From assembly GCA_023396255.1 (NCBI GenBank), contig JAEWWU010000004.1, positions 1-64,000 on the forward strand: a stretch of DNA of 64,000 nt. Reading direction: 5' to 3'. The DNA is from Bacteroidota bacterium (GTDB taxonomy: Bacteria; Bacteroidota; Bacteroidia; Bacteroidales; Porphyromonadaceae). The position numbers and the translations under genes are program-made. Under the pieces are notes generated by a model. The model ran no database searches and was not told the origin of the DNA. It saw only the letters and a program-made list of their open reading frames with translations. This document shows positions 44,401 through 50,814 of this stretch, piece after piece; the stretch's first letter is position 1; each line of letters starts with the position of its first letter.

Positions 44401-45127
44401 ACAATACTGTATTGCGCTCTTTGACTTCAAAGAAAGAGGGTTCATCGGCTTTTTGTGGGGCAAACTGCTGCATCTTGGGCCCCGAAATAAAAGCAACATT
44501 ATCCTTATAAGCAGATACAATGCTATTGGGATTGACCCTAGAGGTCTCTTTGATCATACCGAACAAAGTATTAGGCTGCTCTTGTCCATCAAGAATGAAC
44601 GTTCCGTTGAATATTTTATGGCGACAATGTTCTGAGTTTACTTGAGAAAAGCCAAAAACCTCCGAATCTGTTAATTTTCGACCTATACTCTTCTCAATCT
44701 TGTACAGATATTCTATTTCATCATCACTAAGAGCCAATCCTTCCGTCTGATTATATTCTTCCAAGTTATCGATAAAAATAACGGGGTTAGGCACTGCCGT
44801 TGTGAGGAAGATATCTTGTCCCGGATTTTTGTAAAACCGTTGGAGCATCTTATCGACCTCTTCTTCCTGCTCTGCTAAAAACAGTTCTTCAATGCGTTTT
44901 ACTCCTTCGATATTCATATTACCCACAATCTCCACGGCATTGGTACTCCAAGGCGTAATCATTTCGGCTCTCGGTCCAATATAAGCCCCTGCGAGTTGCT
45001 TCTCAGAAAGGGCTTGCGCACCACCCATTAACCAAGATAGTTTTTCAATATCTGTATCTGTAAAAGGGAGCGTATGCTCTACTACATACACCTGCCGATT
45101 AGCTGCGTTTCGGAAGAAAGTGATCAT
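41429..45127 (-). CDS. purL: Phosphoribosylformylglycinamidine synthase (single-chain PurL)
   Basis: 1232 residues from the ATG at 45127 (MITFFRN); an ATG four codons upstream is also in frame. It is the large form with N-terminal, ATP-binding synthase and glutaminase domains. Motifs: SEHCRHKIFNG, ETHNFPTTVEPFNGAATGTGGEIRD split over the synthase core, PTGKDSLSMT, then the glutaminase with CGGFSDSDVFGSAKGW, catalytic Cys in SLGICNGCQL, and PHPERAIFPWQ. It makes FGAM from FGAR, glutamine and ATP in de novo purine synthesis. A promoter lies 37 bp upstream and dprA follows. Confidence 0.97.
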   Translation of the reverse strand: MITFFRNAANRQVYVVEHTLPFTDTDIEKLSWLMGGAQALSEKQLAGAYIGPRAEMITPWSTNAVEIVGNMNIEGVKRIEELFLAEQEEEVDKMLQRFYKNPGQDIFLTTAVPNPVIFIDNLEEYNQTEGLALSDDEIEYLYKIEKSIGRKLTDSEVFGFSQVNSEHCRHKIFNGTFILDGQEQPNTLFGMIKETSRVNPNSIVSAYKDNVAFISGPKMQQFAPQKADEPSFFEVKERNTVLSIKAETHNFPTTVEPFNGAATGTGGEIRDRMSGGKASIPIAGTAVYMTSYHRLGEKLPWKSKLSPRPWLYQTPQQILTKASNGASDFGNKFGQPLINGSLLTYEHQEAPEALSYGYDKVIMLAGGIGYAAMEDAQKGEPQPDQTVVVMGGDNYRIGMGGGAVSSVNTGQFSSGIELNAVQRANPEMQKRVQNVVRAMSESDRNFIVSIHDHGAGGHLNSLTELIETTGGDIDIDALPVGDPTLSAKEIIGNESQERIGLLVNGEDYSTIERIAQRECAPIYKVGKTTDDHRLLFSSRKDGKVIDLKVEDLLGNSPKTIITDCSVKHKFSSLHYDSTMLEHYLDQVLQLDAVACKDWLTNKVDRSVTGRVACQQCCGEIQLPLNDLGAIAIDFTGTRGMATAIGHAPQAGLIDAAIGSVLSVAEALTNIVFAPLEKGLESVSLSANWMWPCRNKGEDVRLYQAVEACADFATALGINIPTGKDSLSMTQKYPDGTKVLSPGTVIITAAAPISDVKAIVHPNIKRVSESYLVYIDFSFDKLRLGGSAFAQILGELGSKAPSVTDAEYFVDAFAAVQDMIRRNLVLAGHDISAGGLVTTLLEMCFANRTGGLDVTLDNLESEDVLTALFSENPGVVLQIEDLEVAQRVLESYGVGFAVIGTPIEERKIYIQKDSFKCSLDIDEKRDVWYNNSFLLDSFQSANGCARQRFDNYKNQPIEYKFPQEFDGRVGSLSLRSYQDTNKRSGIVAAILRNKGTNGEREMAYALHLAGFDVKDVHLSDLISGREDLKEVQMLVFCGGFSDSDVFGSAKGWAGGILYNERAKRAIDSFYKRLDTLSLGICNGCQLMAELGILYPEHTEKHKMRHNTSHKFESSFVSLEIPQNESIMLGNLSGSKLGIWVAHGEGQFVLPYEEERYNVIARYSYDAYPANPNGSPKAVAGLCSDNGRHLALMPHPERAIFPWQCAHYPYKGHEITPWMQAFRNAFQWIKEQKK

Positions 45128-45163
45128 AAGATTTTCCAAATATGTTGTAAATCATTTATTGGA

Positions 45164-45171
45164 CAAAAGTA
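45164..45171 (-). promoter_or_regulatory. purL promoter -7 box
   Basis: TACTTTTG on the minus strand fits TAnnTTTG, 37 bp upstream of the purL ATG. A TTG lies about 20 nt further upstream. Confidence 0.6.
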
Positions 45172-45205
45172 CAACTTATCAAACGGATTAACAATATAGG
45201 AGCGT

Positions 45206-45940
45206 TTATAGCAGACACTTTATGATTGCGTGTATTTGACGAAGATTGGACTGCACCGAGATCGCTCCGGCTCGAAGAAGCTCCTCGTCCGGTAAGGGAC
45301 CAGTATTGACAGCCAACACAGCAAGATCAGCAGCCGTTGCAGACTTTACCCCCAAGGGAGCATTCTCTATAACAAGACATCTATTTGCCTCTTTTTGGAC
45401 TCGCTCTAGGGCCCTTAAATAAGGCTCTGGATGAGGCTTTCCAAACTTAACATCAGAAGCCGATATGATGTTTTGATCCGACCAAATATTTCCAAAATGA
45501 GTTTGCAATCTGTTTTTTAGAGAAGGGTGCCCAGAACCAGTAACCAAAAATATGGGTAATTTCTTATCTACAAGATCTGAAATCATTTCAACGGCATAAT
45601 CTACAGCCAAATGCTTATCGTAGTCATCAAACAAAGAGCACTTGAGTGCATAAACTTTTTCTATTTCATCTTTTGTCGGGAATCTATTTTTGTGCTGTTG
45701 AAAAAGATTGATTATCGTTTCACGCCCCACTTGCCCTTCACATTGATAGAAATAGTTTGGTGTTTCTTTTATTTGAACCGTTTCTACCGCTTGCACCCAA
45801 GAGACAGAATGCGATGGCATAGAATCTAGCAAAACCCCATCCATATCGAACAGACAAGCCTCTATACGCCCGTCTCCCCCCTTTGCAATAAGAGCTTTTG
45901 ACAAAACAGAGGCTACTTCTTTCTCATCCATCATTTCCAA
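45206..45940 (-). CDS. HAD-family hydrolase, beta-phosphoglucomutase-like
   Basis: 244 residues. The HAD motifs are CLFDMDGVLLDS (nucleophile Asp32, acid/base Asp34), LVTGSGHPS for the Thr/Ser motif, KFGKPHPEPYLRAL for the Lys motif, and VIENAPLGVKSATAAD for the acidic motif. A helical cap lies between residues ~45 and 110. It resembles beta-phosphoglucomutases and small sugar-phosphate phosphatases; the substrate cannot be told. About 28 residues precede the fold, so a later start is possible. Confidence 0.85.
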   Translation of the reverse strand: MEMMDEKEVASVLSKALIAKGGDGRIEACLFDMDGVLLDSMPSHSVSWVQAVETVQIKETPNYFYQCEGQVGRETIINLFQQHKNRFPTKDEIEKVYALKCSLFDDYDKHLAVDYAVEMISDLVDKKLPIFLVTGSGHPSLKNRLQTHFGNIWSDQNIISASDVKFGKPHPEPYLRALERVQKEANRCLVIENAPLGVKSATAADLAVLAVNTGPLPDEELLRAGAISVQSNLRQIHAIIKCLL

Positions 45941-45950
45941 ACCGTTTCCA

Positions 45951-45978
45951 AAGAGTAGATTATAAAGAGTAGATTATA
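45951..45978. repeat. 14-bp tandem duplication
   Basis: AAGAGTAGATTATA occurs twice head to tail (45951-45964, 45965-45978), ending 10 bp upstream of the HAD gene start codon. Confidence 0.85.
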
Positions 45979-46024
45979 AAACGTCACGAGCAAAATAGAC
46001 ATTTACGTAGATTTACTTCAAAGC

Positions 46025-46278
46025 AAAAAAAAGAAGAAAAGCCACACCATAGACTGAGGAAACTCCGAAAGACAGGATTTGAGTTTTTTACAACCGCAGA
46101 AGTCCGCTGGTTTCTGAAAAACACCCCAAGGGTTGCGGCCGGTCTTTGAAAGTAAAAATAGTCTCGGAAATTGGTTTTATTTGATGAGTTTCCCAGAACG
46201 ACAGGCGTGGCTTATGTTGTAATTGAGTTTGTCCTTACCAAACTCAACATCTTCTTATGTACAAGATCTCTTCTGCTG
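46025..46278 (-). ncRNA. Probable structured small RNA (6S-like shape)
   Basis: A strong minus-strand promoter (46283-46290) has no coding frame downstream. The predicted ~250-nt transcript begins with a hairpin (TTGAGTTTG / CAAACTCAA, 46223-46247). It then forms a long-range stem between 46204-46212 and 46040-46048 (AGCCACGCC / GGTGTGGCT, one mismatch). After an internal loop of 9-10 nt per side, an 8-bp stem joins 46186-46193 with 46058-46065. A pyrimidine- and T-rich tail (46040-46025) follows as a terminator. A long closed rod with internal loops resembles 6S RNA or the Bacteroidales-1 motif; that identity is a guess. It is not RNase P, SRP or tmRNA by their conserved cores. Confidence 0.55.
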
Positions 46279-46282
46279 CGGA

Positions 46283-46290
46283 CAAAGGTA
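46283..46290 (-). promoter_or_regulatory. Promoter of the small RNA
   Basis: TACCTTTG on the minus strand, with TTTG about 15-19 nt upstream. Its upstream part overlaps the T tract of the ribosomal operon terminator. Confidence 0.7.
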
Positions 46291-46309
46291 AGAATATTCT
46301 GACAACAAA

Positions 46310-46355
46310 CAAAAAAAAAGAACAGAAGCCAATCCCTTCAAGATTAACTTCTGTT
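46310..46355 (-). terminator. Terminator of the rpmB-rpmG-DUF4295 operon
   Basis: AACAGAAG / CTTCTGTT stem (46321-46328 with 46348-46355), followed on the minus strand by a run of nine T (46319-46311). Confidence 0.8.
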
Positions 46356-46450
46356 ACAAATCCAAAAACATCCTCCCACCCTATCCTTTCCTCAAGATAA
46401 TATAGATGAAGATGAAAGAGAACCGTTTTCGTATATCCTTTTCTCCAAAT

Positions 46451-46603
46451 TTACTTGCTGAAAAACTCTTTGACAGCTTCGTTTGGAACCATCTGTTCTT
46501 CAAAACAATAAGCTCCCGTCTTGGGGGACTTAACCATCTTGATTACTTTGGAGTAAGAACGTCCATCTCCAACCCTAAAGGTTGCCACTGATTTCTTTGC
46601 CAT
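46451..46603 (-). CDS. DUF4295 small protein
   Basis: 50 residues: starts MAKKSVATFRVGDGR, contains KVIKMVKSPKTGAYCFEEQ and ends VKEFFSK. It is basic and matches the DUF4295 family found in Bacteroidetes directly after rpmB and rpmG, as here (23 bp after rpmG). Its conserved linkage to two ribosomal protein genes and its basic composition suggest a ribosome-associated role. The function is unknown. Confidence 0.88.
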   Translation of the reverse strand: MAKKSVATFRVGDGRSYSKVIKMVKSPKTGAYCFEEQMVPNEAVKEFFSK

Positions 46604-46626
46604 ATTTTAAGTCTCCTATATTAAGA

Positions 46627-46818
46627 TTACTTAATTTCTCTATGTAACGTATAGCGCTTCAGTATAGGATTGTATTTCTTCAACTCCAAACGCTGTGTTG
46701 TATTCTTGCGATTCTTTGTAGTAATGTAGCGAGAAGTACCCGGCATTCCGCTTTCTTTATGTTCGGTGCATTCCAATATCACTTGCACTCTATTGCCTTT
46801 TGCTTTTTTTGTAGCCAT
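46627..46818 (-). CDS. rpmG: 50S ribosomal protein bL33
   Basis: 63 residues with the L33 signature RYITTKNRKNTTQRLELKKY and LKRYTLHREIK. It lacks the zinc-binding CxxC pairs (C- form), having a single cysteine (LECTEHK). It is a component of the large subunit near the E site. It lies 33 bp downstream of rpmB. Confidence 0.97.
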   Translation of the reverse strand: MATKKAKGNRVQVILECTEHKESGMPGTSRYITTKNRKNTTQRLELKKYNPILKRYTLHREIK

Positions 46819-46851
46819 AATAATTTTCCACTTTATGCTTTAGACACACTA

Positions 46852-47091
46852 TTATGCATCCAAATAGCCTTTTTCTGCAGCCCTTTTTATAGCCGCGTCC
46901 AACCCTATTTTATTAATCAAACGAAGGCCTGCAGCGGATACCTTAAGCACAATCCAACAGTCTTCCTCGGGCCAATAGAACCTTTTTGAAAAGAGGTTTA
47001 CGTTGAAGGTGCGTTTTGTACGACGCTTTGAGTGAGAAACATTATTACCCACCATAGCCCTCTTGCCGGTTATCTGACAAATCTTAGACAT
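46852..47091 (-). CDS. rpmB: 50S ribosomal protein bL28
   Basis: 79 residues from the ATG at 47091 (MSKICQITGKRAMVGNNVSHS), the conserved L28 N-terminus; the frame extends upstream but without family similarity. The C-terminal part is VSAAGLRLINKIGLDAAI. It is the first gene of the rpmB-rpmG-DUF4295 operon. A promoter lies about 105 bp upstream. Confidence 0.97.
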   Translation of the reverse strand: MSKICQITGKRAMVGNNVSHSKRRTKRTFNVNLFSKRFYWPEEDCWIVLKVSAAGLRLINKIGLDAAIKRAAEKGYLDA

Positions 47092-47196
47092 CTTGTTATA
47101 TCTCCTTATTGTTCTTTTGTATAAATCACCTGAAGCTCTGCGCGAGTATCCAACTTTAGCATCATTCGTCGGCATATACGCTCGGCAATCGGAGTG

Positions 47197-47204
47197 CAAA
47201 GTAA
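47197..47204 (-). promoter_or_regulatory. Probable rpmB promoter -7 box
   Basis: TTACTTTG on the minus strand differs from TAnnTTTG by one base, 105 bp upstream of rpmB. Confidence 0.4.
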
Positions 47205-47588
47205 GAAATAAAAAATGAAATATACAACAGCCTCGTGCTCTTTCAAGCCATTGAATGAAATTCCGAGATCAATACAACGGTACACAAACAGGTAGCGGTA
47301 GGAATTTAGTCGGATGTGTATACAACTTAGTTTTTACGGAGTTACTGTTTTCGTCCTTTGGCGTAATAAATCATCGGTAAAACATCCACACGAAAACACC
47401 TCGGTGGTGAAATTTTCCAAAAAACAAGCCATCTAAACAAAAACGGCAACCGATCGGGTAGGAATGCTCAATCTGCCACTTTTTCAATCAGCTGAACTTC
47501 AGCTTTTAAAGATAGTCTCTAGCTTCAAACGCAACGCAACAACACTCCAACCAAACCCGAAATTCATACTTCTTTTCAAAAGTTTCTT
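47205..47588. other. Intergenic, nothing recognised
   Basis: Divergent region between rpmB and the outer-membrane protein gene. I see no gene, tRNA or strong dyad apart from promoters at both ends. Confidence 0.5.
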
Positions 47589-47596
47589 TACATTTG
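47589..47596 (+). promoter_or_regulatory. Promoter -7 box of the outer-membrane protein gene
   Basis: TACATTTG, 45 bp upstream of the ATG at 47642. Confidence 0.6.
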
Positions 47597-47641
47597 CGTG
47601 TTGCTTATTATTTTGAAATATAAATCCAAAATCTATTCGCT

Positions 47642-50191
47642 ATGAAGTTTTTGAAAGCCGTCTTAGGAACATCTCTTTTACTAGGATGTACAATGTCCTT
47701 ATCTGCACAAGAGGAACAAAAAGAAAAAACTCTTATACAAGGCGTTGTTTTGGATAGTGTTTCTGTGAAACCTATCGCTTTTGCGTCCATAAGTGTTGTT
47801 GCTCCGAAAGAAGGAACAAGACAACATCCAGATACCCTCAATCAAGTATCCGACGACCAAGGACAATTTTCCATCACCGTCCCCACGGCTACTCAGTATA
47901 GGCTAATTGCATCTTATGTAGGCAAACGTCCCATTCCAAAAACTTATCACCCCCAAAAAGAGGGACCAATTGTTAAGGTTTACATGTCTGATGACGAACA
48001 ACTTTTAGATGCAGTAACTGTGACCGCTGCTCGATCTTTGGTTCGCATTGATGCAGACAAAATTGCATACAACGTACAAGATGATCCGATGAGCAAGACC
48101 GAAAGTTTGAGTGAATTGCTCAGTCGCGTCCCTTTGGTCACTGTAGATGGACAAGGGAATGTTCAAGTCAAAGGTTCATCGAACTACAAAATTTACATCA
48201 ATGGGAAACCATCCAAAATGGTGTCATCAAATCCCAAGGACATTTTGCGCAATATCCCAGCCTCTTCGATCAAAAATATCGAAGTTATCACAGAGCCAGG
48301 GGTAAAGTATGATGCCGAAGGTACAGCGGCAATCCTCAATATTGTAACGATGGGTACCACCTTAGAGGGCTACTCAGGCTCTATCGGAATTGGGAATTTA
48401 AGCCCTCATCCATTGGCAATAACCCCCAATATTTTTCTGATGGGAAAGATCGGTAAGTTTGGTTTTTCCGGAAACTACACAGGATGGTTTAGCAGGCTAC
48501 TGGATAGCGAGTTCGATACTCAACATACCGTAGAAAATTTTATACAGACTGAGGACAAATCCAAGTCATCTAAAAGAAAAGTTCGTGGGCACTTTGGAAA
48601 TATCTCACTGAGCTATGAAATCGATTCGCTCAATCTAATTAGTGCCGATATAGGGCTCTATCTTCAAAATCTACAAGAAGAGCAAAACTCCTTGAATAAG
48701 GAGTTTCTTCTTAAATCTACCGATAGCTTCACTCCATCAGCTCTGATCAGAAGAACGGAACTAGTTCAAAACCAAAGAGGTTCGGTAAGTGCAAATATTG
48801 ATTATCAGCACAGTACGCACACCCCCGGAGAATTGTTGACCCTGTCCTATCAGTTCGTGCATACACCATCTGCAAATAAAAGTCTTCTGCTTATGGAGCA
48901 TTTGGATCCAAGGACATACCTAACAGAACAACCCGCTCTAAAAACGTTGCAGCAAAATAGCAGTACCAACGCTCTAATGAATGAACATACTGGGCAGATA
49001 GACTATACATGTCCGTTTGGCTCCATACACCAAGTAGAAACAGGACTTAAGTATATACATCGTTTTGGGACTGCGACTCCACAATTTTTGAAAAAAGAAG
49101 AGAATGAACCTTGGATAAACGGCGGCCTCTATGGACAGGAGACTTCCATTTCGGGTTCCCCGATGAACTATCTGCAAAACATCATTGGTGCCTACGGATC
49201 TTATCGAATTAGATTAGGACAATTTGCACTCAAAAGTGGACTAAGAATTGAAAAAGGTTGGTATGACGTACACTTTAAGTCCATCAGTAGTGCTGATTTT
49301 AAACATCAGTTTTTGGACCTTGTACCAGAAGTTTCCGTTTCGTACAACCCCTCTCCCGTTAGCCAAATCAAGCTGAGCTATGGCTTTGGTGTTTCTCGCC
49401 CAAGTATAGAACAACTCAACCCATACAAATTTCAGTCATCGCCCTATTCTTTGTCTTACGGAAACCCCGACTTGGATAATGAACGGAGACACAACATTCA
49501 ACTCTCTGTAAACCACTACACCCCCAAAGCCTACACCACCCTATCCCTTTTCACAGACATGTGCGACAACGCTATACTGCAATACAGCTTTTTGGATAAA
49601 GACAACAAACGTCTAAAACACAGCACATTCGGCAATATAGCGTCGCGCACTACTTATGGAATAAACTTCTTTGGCAACTATACACCATTGTCTTGGTTGC
49701 GCCTGTACACCAACCTCACGACCGGATATAATTTATTTAGGGCAGATGCTAAGACAAACATCCAAGGACGTGCATTCAACCAAACTAACAAAGGTTTTAA
49801 CGGTATGGCTTACATTGGTAGTCTGCTTACTTTGCCGAAAGATTGGACAATTTCTCTTAATGGAGGAGTAACCTTTTCTCCTCCAACCATTAACCAATCG
49901 GGTTCAGTTTACGATTGGCACAACATCAACATATCCAAGACATTACTAAAAAAGAAACTTCGTATATCTCTTTTTGCAACCAATCCATTTCACCCCTATT
50001 ACACAACCACAATAAAATCTTTTGGAGAAGGATTCAACACCACGGTTAAAATCCATACCCAATCCTTTAACGTTGGTATAGGATTTAGCTACAGTTTTGG
50101 TGAAATGAAGAGCGAAATTCGCAAGGTAGAGCGTAAGATCAACAACGACGATCTTATGATGAAAAAGATACAGGCTCCATCAAACAACTGA
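47642..50191 (+). CDS. Outer-membrane beta-barrel protein, TonB-dependent receptor type
   Basis: 849 residues. A signal peptide (~1-22, LSAQ) and a CarboxypepD_reg-like domain (~30-110, PIAFASISVVAPKEGT) come first. A plug-like domain follows (~115-235, LSELLSRVPLVTVDGQGNVQ, KIYINGKPSKM, NIEVITEPGVKYDAEGTAA), then a large barrel of the outer_membrane_beta-barrel_3 type. The C-terminus is basic (VERKINNDDLMMKKIQ) rather than ending in Phe. The subfamily is common in Bacteroidetes and of unknown substrate. It is monocistronic, with a terminator 37 bp later. Confidence 0.83.
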   Translation: MKFLKAVLGTSLLLGCTMSLSAQEEQKEKTLIQGVVLDSVSVKPIAFASISVVAPKEGTRQHPDTLNQVSDDQGQFSITVPTATQYRLIASYVGKRPIPKTYHPQKEGPIVKVYMSDDEQLLDAVTVTAARSLVRIDADKIAYNVQDDPMSKTESLSELLSRVPLVTVDGQGNVQVKGSSNYKIYINGKPSKMVSSNPKDILRNIPASSIKNIEVITEPGVKYDAEGTAAILNIVTMGTTLEGYSGSIGIGNLSPHPLAITPNIFLMGKIGKFGFSGNYTGWFSRLLDSEFDTQHTVENFIQTEDKSKSSKRKVRGHFGNISLSYEIDSLNLISADIGLYLQNLQEEQNSLNKEFLLKSTDSFTPSALIRRTELVQNQRGSVSANIDYQHSTHTPGELLTLSYQFVHTPSANKSLLLMEHLDPRTYLTEQPALKTLQQNSSTNALMNEHTGQIDYTCPFGSIHQVETGLKYIHRFGTATPQFLKKEENEPWINGGLYGQETSISGSPMNYLQNIIGAYGSYRIRLGQFALKSGLRIEKGWYDVHFKSISSADFKHQFLDLVPEVSVSYNPSPVSQIKLSYGFGVSRPSIEQLNPYKFQSSPYSLSYGNPDLDNERRHNIQLSVNHYTPKAYTTLSLFTDMCDNAILQYSFLDKDNKRLKHSTFGNIASRTTYGINFFGNYTPLSWLRLYTNLTTGYNLFRADAKTNIQGRAFNQTNKGFNGMAYIGSLLTLPKDWTISLNGGVTFSPPTINQSGSVYDWHNINISKTLLKKKLRISLFATNPFHPYYTTTIKSFGEGFNTTVKIHTQSFNVGIGFSYSFGEMKSEIRKVERKINNDDLMMKKIQAPSNN

Positions 50192-50227
50192 TCTATTCTT
50201 CGCTTCGTATAAGAGCTCTGATTTATT

Positions 50228-50261
50228 AGCCCTCAAAAGTTTTGCTTTCGAGGGCTTTTTT
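50228..50261 (+). terminator. Terminator after the outer-membrane protein gene
   Basis: AGCCCTCAAAAG (50228-50239) pairs with CTTTCGAGGGCT (50245-50256) with one mismatch, followed by TTTTTT. Confidence 0.9.
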
Positions 50262-50745
50262 CTGCACAAAAGTGGTGTGACTTCAAAGGAAGCCTTCTAC
50301 TGAACCTTCTTAATCAACCCTGTTCTGAGGTATACCAAGTTTCGTCTCTAATTTTTGTATATCATTCCATTTGAAGGCTTTATGAGGTTGCTATTATCCA
50401 AAGAGTAAAACCCAAGGGACCAAACAAGACTTGTACAGCTCTGTTTCGGATCTGATACAAATCACAAGAACCCCATTTTACAACCAAATACTCAGACTCA
50501 AGAAAGCAGCCAAAAACAAGCCGGCTTTTCCTAAAAGATTCAGTATCCTTTTTGAATTGCACACATATGAATAGTTACCTCTCAGCTATAGATAATTGAC
50601 CGAAAGGGTATGAAACACTCACCTAACTTCGAATGCGAGTGTGTTCGGTGGCCTCTTCTATTTGTTGGGGGCACACAAGAGAGTGATCAAAAGCCCCTGT
50701 GCTTTTTACAAAGGGATACGAATATTGGCGGATGTCAATTGTACA
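50262..50745. other. Intergenic, nothing recognised
   Basis: About 480 bp between two convergent terminators. No gene is supported; the minus-strand frame at 50380-50562 has no family resemblance. Confidence 0.5.
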
Positions 50746-50780
50746 ACAAAAGAGGCTGTGCCAACTGATTGGCACAGCCT
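50746..50780 (-). terminator. Terminator of the cysS-yfhO operon
   Basis: Perfect 12-bp stem (50753-50764 with 50769-50780, AGGCTGTGCCAA and complement) with a 4-nt loop, then CTTTTGTTG on the minus strand. Confidence 0.85.
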
Positions 50781-50814
50781 GTGATATATTCAATTTAATT
50801 TACGGAAGAGAAAT

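Noticed and set aside
46025..46278. RNase P RNA, tmRNA or SRP RNA at the small-RNA locus
   Set aside because: None of their conserved cores is present on either strand, although a GAGGAAACTCC string on the plus strand first suggested RNase P.
46406..46591. Plus-strand 61-codon frame over DUF4295
   Set aside because: The real gene is the 50-residue DUF4295 protein on the opposite strand, supported by family and operon context.
47092..47199. 36-codon N-terminal extension of bL28
   Set aside because: bL28 has a conserved start at MSKICQITGK; the extension has no similarity.
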